DNA of 30,181 nt from Bigelowiella natans CCMP2755 (lineage: Eukaryota > Cercozoa > Chlorarachniophyceae): assembly GCA_000320545.1 (NCBI GenBank), contig ADNK01003191.1, positions 1 through 30,181 of the forward strand, written 5' to 3'. This document shows positions 1 to 9,475 of this stretch, one piece after another (the first letter of the stretch is position 1; every line of letters starts with the position of its first letter). The notes under the pieces were generated by a model. The model made no database searches and was not told where the DNA came from. It saw only the letters and a list, made by a program, of their open reading frames with translations. The position numbers and the translations under genes were made by a program.

Positions 1-57
1 CGACGTGTCACATACTGACCGGGTACCGAGCAATATCAACACTAACAAAAACCACAG

Positions 58-1388
58 GTATGCGCTGTGATTGCCTCGGGCTATATCCAAACATCTTAAA
101 GGTACTAAACTCAATGAGAATGAAATGGGAATAGGCGAGGAGTGAAGGAGGCGGGGGGGGGGGGGGGATATACACGATATCCAGGGCATCGCTTACATCT
201 AAATAGCTAATTGAGCAAATGACTACTCCCGTATTCCAGCTTAAAGCTCCGAAACGGATGATACGAACTGCCTACGGAGCTGTTCCAGCAGGTGTGCGTA
301 GCAGAAGTCTTACCAATACCACACGAATTGGCGCTAGCGTTTTTAAATTTAGCGGTATCTTGCCGATCGTTAAGAGGCAGGACATGTTGTGTTTTCCCGT
401 CCTCCAATACGTAACGGACGCAGTATCTTTTGGGGCCTCTATATATGAGTATGCATTGGTGCGTGTGTGCGCGTGCTGTGTTTTCGGCCCACACAACCCA
501 TCTCCTACTCCTTTTGTAGAGAACACAGCAAAGGAGCTCAAGTTCTACACCAAGTCCCACGGCAGGTTTGCCTCGCACAATGCAACACGGCGCAGCACGA
601 TGCAGCACGACGCAGAGGCCGCCGCGATCATAGCGCATACCTGACTCTTTGTTAAACAGGGCCTTCCTCCACCCAAGGAGCGTGAATTTCTCGGAAAAGG
701 CGTTTGAAACGACGTGGCTCGCATACAGCCAGATGGTGCAAACGTCCAAGATGTATGTTCATGACTCCACACAGGTGCCCCCCCCCCCTCCCCCTCCCCC
801 TCCCCCTCGGAAGAATTTCGTGATATCTAGGTGAAAAGAGTACTGGATGGATTTGATGGTCTGCTATACTCCTCTCAGGTTGCTCCTTACCCGCTGCTGC
901 TGTTTGGGGATGTGCCGCAAATCGATGTTCAGAATAAGGCGATTGCAGTCGATTCCTGGATCCGCTTCTCGGCGCCAGGTAGTTGTCGTTTAAGGGGTGG
1001 TAGCTCGGCATATCGAAGGGGGTCATCATCCACTGACACCATAGAACTCAAACACTTCACTGTTGGTTATGTTTATGTAAACAAATATATATACACATAT
1101 ATATATATATATATATATATATGATATATGTTTCTATGTGCGTGCGAGTGTGTGTCACGTACTGAATCTTCTGCGCTCTCAGGAAGAATAGCCGTGTTGG
1201 TCCGCGCTTTGCGGGAGGAACTGGCACATCTTCTGGCCACTAAGGTTTTTGTTCTTCCGTATTTTTTATAAAAGGTGTCTCTTAACTGTAAGTCTAACCC
1301 TATTTAGCTCGAGCACCCTGCCACGGACGTCACCGACGCACCAGTGACCAAAGCGATCCTCAAGTTACTGATATCGAATGGTTATTAG
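58..1388 (+). CDS. DEAH-box RNA helicase, C-terminal part (5' end outside window)
   Basis: C-terminal OB-fold region of a DEAH/RHA-type ATP-dependent RNA helicase. Seven exons join in phase: 58-101, 240-291, 520-565, 660-774, 879-978, 1183-1244, 1308-1388 (166 residues, stop TAG). Family landmarks read in order: GLYPNILK, KELKFYTKSHGR, FLHPRSVNF, TSKMYVHDST, YPLLLFGD, DSWIRFSAPGRIAVLVRALR, matching the 'GLYPN..HP.SVNF...LLFGG...W+.F.AP.RIA.L+..LR' pattern of DHX36/DHX29/DHX57-like helicases. The ATPase motifs would lie upstream of position 1. The first exon starts with a phase-1 splice site, so the gene continues to the left. Introns hold a G15 run (153-167), a C-rich tract (778-807) and an (AT)n tract (1097-1122). 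The family is clear; the exact subfamily cannot be told from this part. Confidence 0.88.
1097..1122. repeat. (AT)n microsatellite
   Basis: Thirteen AT units inside a helicase intron. Confidence 0.95.
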
Positions 1389-2189
1389 CTGCAGAGATCC
1401 ATATGATTGTCGCATGATCTGGGAGATTGACAACGATGTATGTTCAAAGTTTGCCGTGATGACAAGTTCAGCAACTATGAGCGGTTATTCCCAGCAGCTG
1501 CTCGTACCTTGCAATGCTAGAATGCTGTTGGATGCGAATGGCTGTAGCATTTTTGTATGACTCTGGACCGCATGTCTCATTATAGATGAAAGATAGATTC
1601 ACGCAGTAACTAGACAGCGTGCACGTGTTTGATTGCATCGATTTGTCATTGCGATGCAATGCTAGAATGTAGCAAATCTAACGTGAATCGAGTGGGCAGT
1701 CTAGCGGTGCGGTCATCCAGCAGTGCGGTCATGTAGCAATGCATTCTGCAGTTCATGTCGCATGCATGCTCGATCTAGCACGCTAGCGATGCTGAGTTTT
1801 CATTGTTTAGCTAGCTAGATTTTTGATTCGCACGCATTTAGACCTGCTAGCATGTGCCATTTATTTTGGCATCGCTTGCTTATGCACAAACAAACAGCAC
1901 TACAAGCTAGCAAGACTCAAAGCAAATTTCAACAACATGGAAATTTAAAGATACTAGTCCATTCAGTAAATGATCGTACATCACTTATACACGATAGTAA
2001 GAGCTGCAACGTCCATTTTACAATAGAGTACGTATGATGCTGTTTTTGCTACTGTCTAGCAATGCTAGAGTGTCTTAGTAGTCCGTCGGCCGAAGTCATA
2101 ATTACGATTCTTGTGCGTAATCGTTTGCTTCAAAGGGAATACGTTTTGTAACAACACAGGTTCACATCACCTCGCATGTTAACTGACCT
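1389..2189. other. Intergenic region between convergent genes, with a dispersed 14-mer
   Basis: No supported gene. The stretch separates the 3' ends of the helicase and the aldo/keto reductase. It is rich in CTAG and GCATGC words and holds three copies of GCAATGCTAGARTG at 1511-1524, 1656-1669 and 2059-2072. A second pair of related words (GTGCGGTCAT) lies at about 1706-1734. Confidence 0.7.
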
Positions 2190-2194
2190 TTATT
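2189..2194 (-). promoter_or_regulatory. Candidate polyadenylation signal overlapping the AKR stop codon
   Basis: On the minus strand AATAAA occupies 2194-2189 and includes the TAA stop of the aldo/keto reductase. Whether it is the signal used is inference. Confidence 0.35.
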
Positions 2195-4275
2195 TGTTTT
2201 GAAGCAAACCCATCTCCGTTTCATTTAGGTTAAAATCAAAAATAGCGAGATCCTGTTTCAGGTATTGCTACGCAATTAAGAAAAGACAACAATGTGGAAA
2301 GGCATGAGCAATGGATCACGTAAACACGGATATTCAGAAATACCTGGTTCATTCCAGCTGTCACAAAGATGGCGTCGTTTTGTACAATCCAACGCAATAC
2401 GACTTGAGCCGCGCTCACTTTGTATTTTGCAGCGATGGCCACAATATCCGGATCGTGAAATATGTCGACAGAACCGTGGAAAGGAGAATACGCTTGGTAT
2501 GTGATATTCATTTTCTGCACAACATAAGAAAACAGTTTGAATGTAAGGTAACATTGACTGCATGGTGAGAAAACGCTATGATATCTCACTTCGTTATAAT
2601 TACCTTGCAGAATTGGAGTGTAACGTCATCGTGATTTCCAACAGACATCTATATTCCGTCACCAATTCATTCACGCATAACAATTAACTGTTGTGAACTT
2701 TTTAGAGATTTACCGAACATTGGTTTACAGCTGGAGGCACTTGGACGCCAGGAAGGAGGTCTTTTAAATGACTCGCTTGGAAGTTAGAAACCTAAATATT
2801 CGCAACCTCATCTTTGCCAAAATTCAACGCACCAAAAAGTCGTTTTTGTAAGTCTTTGACCCCAATCGCCCTTGCTTTTCCGTCGGAAACAAACTTTTCC
2901 ATGGTTCGGTAAACATCCATCGTTTGCTCCGGAGTCTTACACGGAGAATGCATCAACATTAGGTCGACGTAATCCAGACCTAAGGGAATAATGACTTCAG
3001 CGCGCAAAGCGCAATTAGGAATCGTCAATCTACCCAAAAGAGCCATATCTCTCTCTAGATCTGCCGTCGAATTTCGCGGTCCTCCTCCACACATCCAGCC
3101 TTGATATGACGGGCAACACGGAATCTTCGTAGTCACAAATATTTCTTCTCGCGGGGCCTTTGCTTGGCGCACAGCAAGTCCTACTCTTCGCTGCGTTGGA
3201 TCTCCATACATCAGAGCTGAACGTTAATTTCGAAGGAACAGTTAGCATTTTTGCCAGCCATTTTGGTAACACGGAAACGTACCCGTATCTAGTCCTCGAC
3301 CTCCTATCTCCAAGAACATTGTGTAGTTGCCAGGCCTGCCGAAGGCTGACGACAGTATTATGTATGGAAATGGAGAAATCAGAGGCTAGAATAAGTTTTT
3401 TAATCCTTGTTTTTTTTTCCGATAGGTCTAAAAAGGAAGTAATACAGCTAAGTCTATTCCTCCATACCTCCGCCAAGATTGACAATCGGCATTGACACCC
3501 CTTCTGCAATTTCAACGGTTGGAGTTCTCATGCTACTGTTCCATCTTATCGCTACAGGAATGCCCGCTAAAGGTGGGGGATCGACCGATGCGTCTTGTGC
3601 AGAATGGTTATTGTGGCTCAACATGGCCAATATCCCAAGTACGAAACTTATCACCAGGAGGGTCAGAGTTCCCAATATAATAATCTTATGAGATTTCATA
3701 AACGCCTTCCAGCCGGTAGTCTATGAAAAAGAAAGTCAGAATTATGCTTTATCGTGTGGCCATACATAATATTCGGGTAACCCTGCGGTTCTCCTGCTCG
3801 CTGGCATTCCCTACAAATAACAGTTCATCATAAAACTAATGCCCATGATTTCTATACATTTTGACTTATTTCCACGTATGAGTCAGTTGAGTATCAGCAG
3901 ACCTGAAGCTATTGGAGGAATTACCTAATAATTCAACATGATTAAGCACACTTTGCACCCGCCATCCGCATGTTTAGTAAGATACTCACATCGTCTTCGC
4001 CTATTCCAACAATTTCCTCAAGATACTTGTTCGCAACTTGTAGAGTAAAATTTGAATCTTTCAGTACATGGCACGGGATTCATGAAGTACTATCACCATT
4101 AAACTTTTCATCCTCGTCCTCCACAGACTCATTTAAAGAAACCTAGATTTATGCATTCAGTCCATGCCCGTTACTCAATACTCACATACGTTCAGGGCCT
4201 TATAAAGTTAAGCGAAAGTACCTTCTCGTAGGGTCTGTTGTGAGGTAGTGATACATCGCCGAGTTGCTCGGACAT
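2190..4275 (-). CDS. Membrane-anchored aldo/keto reductase, 13 exons, 403 aa
   Basis: NAD(P)H-dependent aldo/keto reductase with a single-pass N-terminal anchor. Exons, 5' to 3': 4275-4222, 4142-4097, 4057-3990, 3924-3903, 3810-3782, 3720-3468, 3345-3283, 3216-3034, 2979-2806, 2739-2714, 2648-2604, 2514-2344, 2267-2190. The phases sum to 404 codons. Residues 1-80 are acidic then basic, 85-107 are hydrophobic, and the reductase domain runs from about 142 to the end. All four catalytic residues are visible: Asp177 and Tyr182 in GRGLDTALMYGD, Lys209 in FVTTK, His250 in LMLMHS. VNQCS and the C-terminal LKQDLAIFDF segment also fit. The basic side of the helix faces the N-terminus, predicting type II topology with the enzyme in the lumen or outside. 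Two weak points: intron 2 would be only 39 bases, and the 2806/2739 junction restores the frame only with a non-GT donor (2805) or a one-base shift. The substrate is unknown. Confidence 0.82.
2980..3033 (-). other. 54-nt intron without in-frame stop in the AKR gene
   Basis: Begins GTAGAT, ends CCCTTAG, is a multiple of three and has no in-frame stop, so a simple ORF reads straight through it. Removing it restores the family sequence LLGLDYVDLML at the strand before the catalytic His. Confidence 0.8.
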
Positions 4276-4739
4276 TAGTCGAGTACGCTGAGCGATGGGG
4301 GTCGGGTCGGAAAGAAGGCACGAACACTGGAGCCGCAATATTATTTTGGGTTTTTCTTTCAGATCTAAAAGCGAGCATGAATCGCGGAGATTTTCCCCTA
4401 CAAAGTGTCTTTCGAAGGTATATTACTTTGGAAAAACTCCACATTCCTATGTCGTTGCGAATAAGTATAAGGCGTATGGTTATACTTGCAAACAGCTCAT
4501 AATAATGAATGATGCAAGCGACCGGGAACAAGCTGAATTCCGACGTGGAGTGTGAGTTTTGCCAGCACCAAGTGTTACATTTTGTAAATGTAGTTCTTTA
4601 TCATTGTTCATTGTTCATTGTCCAAGTGTGCCGCGATTCAACGAACGCAATGGCAGCACAGTTTTGAGACAGTGCGCACTATTCAAGAAATGTTACCGCG
4701 ATTGAAAATTACCTGCGTAGTTTTCGCACTCAGGCGAGC
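4276..4739. promoter_or_regulatory. Divergent intergenic region (AKR / 7TM gene)
   Basis: About 460 bases between two divergent start codons, so it should hold both promoters. A heptamer repeat of TTCATTG type occurs three times near 4599-4620. An open frame continues upstream of the 7TM start ATG without another ATG. No TATA box or known operator was recognised. Confidence 0.5.
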
Positions 4740-6128
4740 ATGTCCTCCAATGGATACTCGAATTCATCGCCGTCGCGAGTTGCACGGGCGACTTATGAGA
4801 CGTGCCACGCTTTTGTGGTGTTGGTGAGCTTGGTTGTTGTCATTTGGAGGATCGCCAAGCGAGGTTCCAACAATTTTAGCCCCTCGCAGAGAATCCTCTG
4901 GTAAACCTTAAATGAAAAACATTTCACCCTGATCTTGTCCGTGAATGCAAAAGTTCTTGAAAGTGAACGATCAATTTTGACACCTAACACGACTAACACG
5001 TGTAGATATACATGTACTTCCACACGTACGTGTGTGCATGCATGATGTTCATTTTAGATTTTAACAACCCGTGTTCATAGATACAAGTTACATGTCCACA
5101 CATGTGAGCGAAGAAAATGTGCGTTTCGTAGGGGATCTGTAGGAATGCTGTTGAGCATCGTAGCACTTTCTCTTCTAATAACTTTTGGAGGTCCTTGGCA
5201 ACTATTTGAAGTGTTTGCCAGTATATTATTGGTATTTTATCTCATGTTATTATCTCTGGGATCTTTCCTTAATCTCATCGCACACTTCAGGCGCTGATAA
5301 ACACAATACTGGTCTACATTACTAAAAACATCACAAAGGCTTCATACACTGCATCAAGGATGATAAAAAATGTCCCGCGACAAATTGACCTAATTTTTGA
5401 TGCGGTTCTAGTGCTCACATTACTCACAGCCATAGCTTCTATGGCAGGTATATTTCTGTTTTGCGTCCATGTAAGATCTGCTTGCCGAGTAGTCCAGGTT
5501 AATGCTTAATATTTCTATTTCAGGTGTTTTGTTGACTAACCAGCTTCGATTCGTTTCTATTCGCCTCATTGGGGTGGGGCTATTAGGCTCATTCCTCGTA
5601 CCATACCAAACATTTATGTCATGCCAACTTTCTCGAATTGTGACCATTCATATTACTAGCCTAAATTCGTACGCTGATTCCAGCGAAGTAAAATCGGCAC
5701 CAGTACCTCAGAACCCAGTGATTTCAAATGCAGCAGTGGAGAAGGACGGATTTTTTCCTAATTATGAAGAAGAGAGATTACCATCCACATCGCCCATCGG
5801 AAATACTAGAGAAAACATGGCAAAGGAGAGGCAAAATCAATGGGTGCAAAAGTTGTTGGGGGTGCGTAGACGACTTCTACTTTTTACGTCTGTGTTTGAC
5901 ACAGTTGGTGTTGTGGGTATCATCGCAATACTTATGGCTGGGTTTCAGAATTTACAATCCGATAAAAGATTTTCTGAGGATGTTGACGACTTGTTTCGGG
6001 ACGAGGAGTCATTTCCACAATTCGTCCCCATAGTAGCACAGACAGCGTCTTTACTGTTATCTATTGCGTTCATTGTGCACGGAGGCAGCCCATGGTGTGC
6101 CAATGAGCAACATGGAGACATGAAGTAA
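4740..6128 (+). CDS. Multi-pass (probably 7TM, GPCR-like) membrane protein, 340 aa
   Basis: Unrecognised integral membrane protein. Exons 4740-4900, 5132-5231, 5291-5447 and 5524-6128 join in phase to 341 codons including the stop. Hydrophobic segments: one after a short Ser/Asn-rich N-terminus (FVVLVSLVVVIW), two more in exon 2 and the exon 2/3 join (SIVALSLLITF; FEVFASILLALINTILVYI), one in IFDAVLVLTLLTAIASMAG, one in RLIGVGLLGSFLVP, then a long hydrophilic loop of about 80 residues, and two near the C-terminus (VFDTVGVVGIIAILMAG; TASLLLSIAFIVHG). Seven helices with a long third inner loop resemble a GPCR or TOM1/THH1-like plan, but no diagnostic motif was seen. The donor at 5231 is one of two in-phase choices (the other follows position 5207). 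The exon structure is fairly secure; the function is not. Confidence 0.65.
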
Positions 6129-6589
6129 TGGCCAATTGTACAAGTTGAAGAGCAAAATTCAATGAAATGCATCACAGGCATTCGAATCATGGAACAAAAT
6201 GAACAAATAGCAAAAGATTGGACATCTGTTAATTTGCGTTGTGCAGATTTGATGCACGCACTCTGTGAATGAGCAATTTGTGATTGTTGCGTTGCGCGGC
6301 AAGTTGCATCTGAGCTCACTGTGTACACGCACACGTTGATTGCCTAGATTGTTATGGCAACAGGGTGTACTAGTGTAGTTCAAAAACTTCAGATTTTTTA
6401 TTTCTACCCGATAAAATGATGTACGTGCAATCAAGTGTGGCCTGATGACACAGATCTAGAGATTAGTTTGAAATCACAGGCTTCAATTGAGTTCATCTAG
6501 TTCATGCATGTTTATTTGTCATGAGTCATGAGTGTCTTTGCGAGCGAACGCAGCGAACTGGCCCGCATTTGCTTTGGAGTGTGTAGAAA
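6129..6589. other. Intergenic region between convergent genes
   Basis: About 460 AT-rich bases between the 3' ends of the 7TM gene (+) and the small charged-protein gene (-). Open frames here are short and low in coding character. Nothing else recognised. Confidence 0.6.
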
Positions 6590-7901
6590 TCAAAGGTGAT
6601 GTTGCCAGCGAAAACAGTCTTCAATTTTTGCGGCTTCTTTCACTAGCTGCTCTTCTTCTTGTGGATTCAATTTTTCGACTGAGAAGTCAAAATTCTTCTC
6701 TCTACGCATGTTCATGTCGCTGGATGCTCTTTCCCTTTCGGAAAAGTACTGCTCTTCTGCTGTACAACACAAACACTCATGGCAAATTTGCATTAGAAAG
6801 CAGATATCTCATTCACAAAAAACATTACTCTTCCACTTCTTGTATTGAGGAGAATCCACATAATATTGTGCTTTTGCAAATTGAGCACCGCGCCTTAGAT
6901 CATCTTCAGGACATTCATAAAAAGTAAGGTCCGGAAGTTGGCATCCTTCTACCGATTCATCACAAACCGACTCACCCTGATTTTCCCCATGTTGTCGCAT
7001 CGATGTTTTCAATGGGCTGTATCTCCGTTGATGCCGATTACGGTTGAGGCGAGAAGTTTTCAAATCTCTCTCATTGGATTTACGCTAAGATTAAGTTTTT
7101 GATTAATAAATATTTAAATTAAGGCGTTGCTTATTGTTTATTGTGTCAAAATACCATATCAAGTTCTGCCCAGTTTCCAACTGAGGTTGCATGATTTCTC
7201 ATCCATTTTATACAATCTTTATGATTAGGGAAGGAAGAGTGGGGAGAAGCTTATTGCAATGAGTGTTTATTTCTTTTTGGAACAGTATATGCATACCAAT
7301 AAGCCTTTTACACTCTTCATCTTTTCCCTGTAAATTTCTGCGAAAAAAAATTGGGACATGAGTTTGAAGTTCCTCAATTGAAATTTGTCCAAGTTAATGT
7401 AAATGATGTACCGGAGACTGCATTGTAATTTTGAAATAATTTTTTTGAATCTTCCACATTTTCGCTCTGAACAAATGCTCCTAGTCTTAGCTTGAATTCA
7501 TGTGATTTAAATCCATATGATACTTACAACTTAACAATTACATCAAGTACTTTTACCAATTTCTCTTTCATATTCTCCACATGCCTGTATTCCTATTGAT
7601 CTTAATCGTGTAGCTGCATACACATCCGATGCATTTGCATTCACTTCTTTGAATTTCTCATCATCGGACTTAAAGGCACTAAATTTTTCCTGCTCCCTGC
7701 GCTCATTCTTCAAGAACATCTGATGATATTCGTAACAACTTAATAATTATCATTCCCATTCTACGTTTGTCGACATACATTAACATCAAGGTCCTCGTCA
7801 TCAGAGACACAAAAACCTGTAAACAAATAATGTTTCTAAGCTTGATATGGCGTCAATGGGTATTGGGAACGCATACCCAAATCTTCATTCAATTTCGTCA
7901 T
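6590..7901 (-). CDS. Hypothetical small, highly charged protein, 230 aa
   Basis: Not recognised. Exons 7901-7877, 7816-7779, 7719-7557, 7337-7297, 7084-6829 and 6759-6590 join with consistent phases to 231 codons. The start ATG at 7901 is the first Met after an in-frame stop. The protein is hydrophilic throughout and has no signal peptide or membrane segment. It holds an acidic N-terminus (SDDEDLDVN), a charged, probably helical stretch (KNERREQEKF to EREIEIYREK), a basic middle (LNRNRHQRRY) and a Glu-rich C-terminus (LNPQEEEQLVKEAAKIEDCF). This composition suits a coiled-coil adaptor or a nuclear or ciliary factor, but that is only inference. A small alternative exon near 7163-7188 was left out because it breaks the frame. 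Confidence 0.6.
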
Positions 7902-8234
7902 CGTGTGGTTTACGTTTCCAATTGAGTTCTAATTCAAGCTGAAGATCGTAAGTGAAATGAAACTAACTCTCTTTCCAAGTCGCGATTCCCTTTTCCCCGA
8001 GCGTTTTCCTCGGATAGTTTAGTATTTTGTTGTTTTTCATTTTAAAACGGCTTTATTTTGCATAATTCTCTTCAAAGAAGACATAAACTATCTGAATCCA
8101 CGAATGATTAGCAAGCCCTAACAATTTCAATTTTGCTCACTAAAGTTTTGCAAAAAGCTCCGAATCTATGTGACGACAACGCCGAATGAAGGTCTTTGCA
8201 TGTCAAAAGTCATGAACGAAGCCTGACTCTAGCA
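7902..8234. other. Spacer between two minus-strand genes
   Basis: About 330 bases holding the promoter side of the 230-aa gene and the 3' side of the next minus-strand gene. Fragments such as a Glu/Lys-rich frame near 7985-8040 may be untranslated or an unrecognised 5' exon. No clear signal. Confidence 0.4.
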
Positions 8235-8946
8235 TCAATATGGTCTCAAATTAGTCTCATCAACCTGGAATGCTCAGTCGTTGAGACATGACACTTGAAG
8301 GCTATGAGATTAAAGTGTGCAGTTCATCATTCAGTACTCACCTCGATGGAATATGAATGCAATGCACTTCGCACAATTGTGCAGATACGATACCTTCGAT
8401 CAACATCTGGGCATGCCATCAGCGGCTGCTTTTCGTTAGCTTGGAGTAAGGAAGTTTCCTCTAATCCTCCACTATTATCACTTTCACGTGTTCCTCTGTG
8501 TCTTGAGCATGTTCTTTGTGGTGCGAAAAAAGCGCTTTCATCTTGTGTGATTCTGAAGCATTAAATCTTTGCAGGTAGAGGAGCCGAGGTTGAAATCTAG
8601 TGTTCTATTTTTCATGTCAAAGACGAATTTGGCTTTGATCCTCCTTTAACAAAATTTTCAAATTGTCGTCTCTATCACAAAGTGTTCCTTCACGATACTC
8701 CCGTTCTTGCTGGGTAATTTGCTAGGTGGTATTAGGCTCCGAATTCAGGATGTAGCGACGAGCATTATCGTTGTGGTCACTACTTATGTCGTTGCTCGGA
8801 AGCCTGTCGTAGCATTAGTCCCAACAACAACCCTGAGAAAATTCATAGCATCGATTACTTCATTCATTTGCAAGAGCTGGCGCTTCGGCAGCTCCGGGCT
8901 TGCGATTGTGAACCTTTATTTCTAGATACTCCATGCGTTGCTTCAT
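8235..8946 (-). CDS. Hypothetical charged protein, C-terminal exons (about 110 aa)
   Basis: Not recognised. Exons 8946-8914, 8709-8651, 8552-8342 and 8264-8235 join in phase and end at TGA. The best exon is 8552-8342, a 70-codon open frame bounded by CTTCAG and a strong GTGAGT donor, reading ...LLQANEKQPLMACPDVDRR..., followed by the last exon VDETNLRPY. The exon at 8709 reads QEREYREGTLCDRDDNLKIL. The proposed start ATG (8946) lies only 9 bases after the in-frame TGA of the next model (8958-8956) and in the same frame, so this could be the 3' part of a single longer gene with an unresolved junction. Confidence 0.5.
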
Positions 8947-8955
8947 CCCTCATGT

Positions 8956-9323
8956 TCATAATCTTATCCGTTGCAGTTCTTGCTTGGTCCTAGTATCTCT
9001 AGGATATCTCTGAGCACTGATATGGCACGAATATCAAACCTTCGAAGAGGTAACGTGCACCAATGGTGAAAGTGAAAAATTTTCAGTGCACATATTTTAA
9101 TTTATGGCGCTGTGTTTCGAATGCTATGAACCGATTACTTCTCCAAGTCCACATTCTCTATGTCCACTTCCTTCATATGCTGCCGAGCTAGCTTCAATTG
9201 TCTTTTTTGCATGCTATGGTTCGATTGGTGTTGTCGGAGTATGGGATGAAGATCTCCGTCTCCCCGATCTTCTTTTGCTTGAAATTGCTTCTTTCTCGCC
9301 TTTTTTGGTTGTGTGTACATCAT
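8956..9323 (-). CDS. Hypothetical small basic protein (81 aa) or 5' part of the gene at 8235
   Basis: Not recognised. Exon 9323-9139 encodes a Lys/Gln/Arg-rich frame starting MMYTQPKKARKKQ. A GTAATC donor follows, then exon 9016-8956 (acceptor TATCAG) ending KQELQRIRL and TGA. The phases agree (246 bases, 82 codons). Composition suggests a nucleic-acid-binding or coiled-coil piece. The same reading frame resumes after TGA ACA TGA as MKQRMEYLEIK, so either two small genes abut or a splice was missed. Confidence 0.4.
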
Positions 9324-9475
9324 CAGATATATATTGACGGTGTGGCGTTGTGTGGTGTTGTGTGGCGATGCGTGCGAACCGAGCGTCTAATTTGTGCCAA
9401 ACAAAATACTCTATGGTATAAAAACGTGAAAGTTATGATGCCCCCCGCCTCAACAAGTAATACAATACCGTCAGC

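Noticed and set aside
207-749. 180-codon minus-strand open frame with a tudor-like stretch
   Set aside because: It overlaps the well-supported + strand helicase exons, which rebuild a known family in phase; the minus frame is a shadow.
652-1029. Minus-strand frame with a GTAAGG donor near 889
   Set aside because: Antisense to helicase exons 660-774 and 879-978; the + strand reading is decisively better.
4190-4198. A 9-base micro-exon (GCCCTGAAC) in the AKR 5' region
   Set aside because: In phase, but it would need a 23-base intron before it; skipping it gives a normal 79-base intron and keeps the frame.
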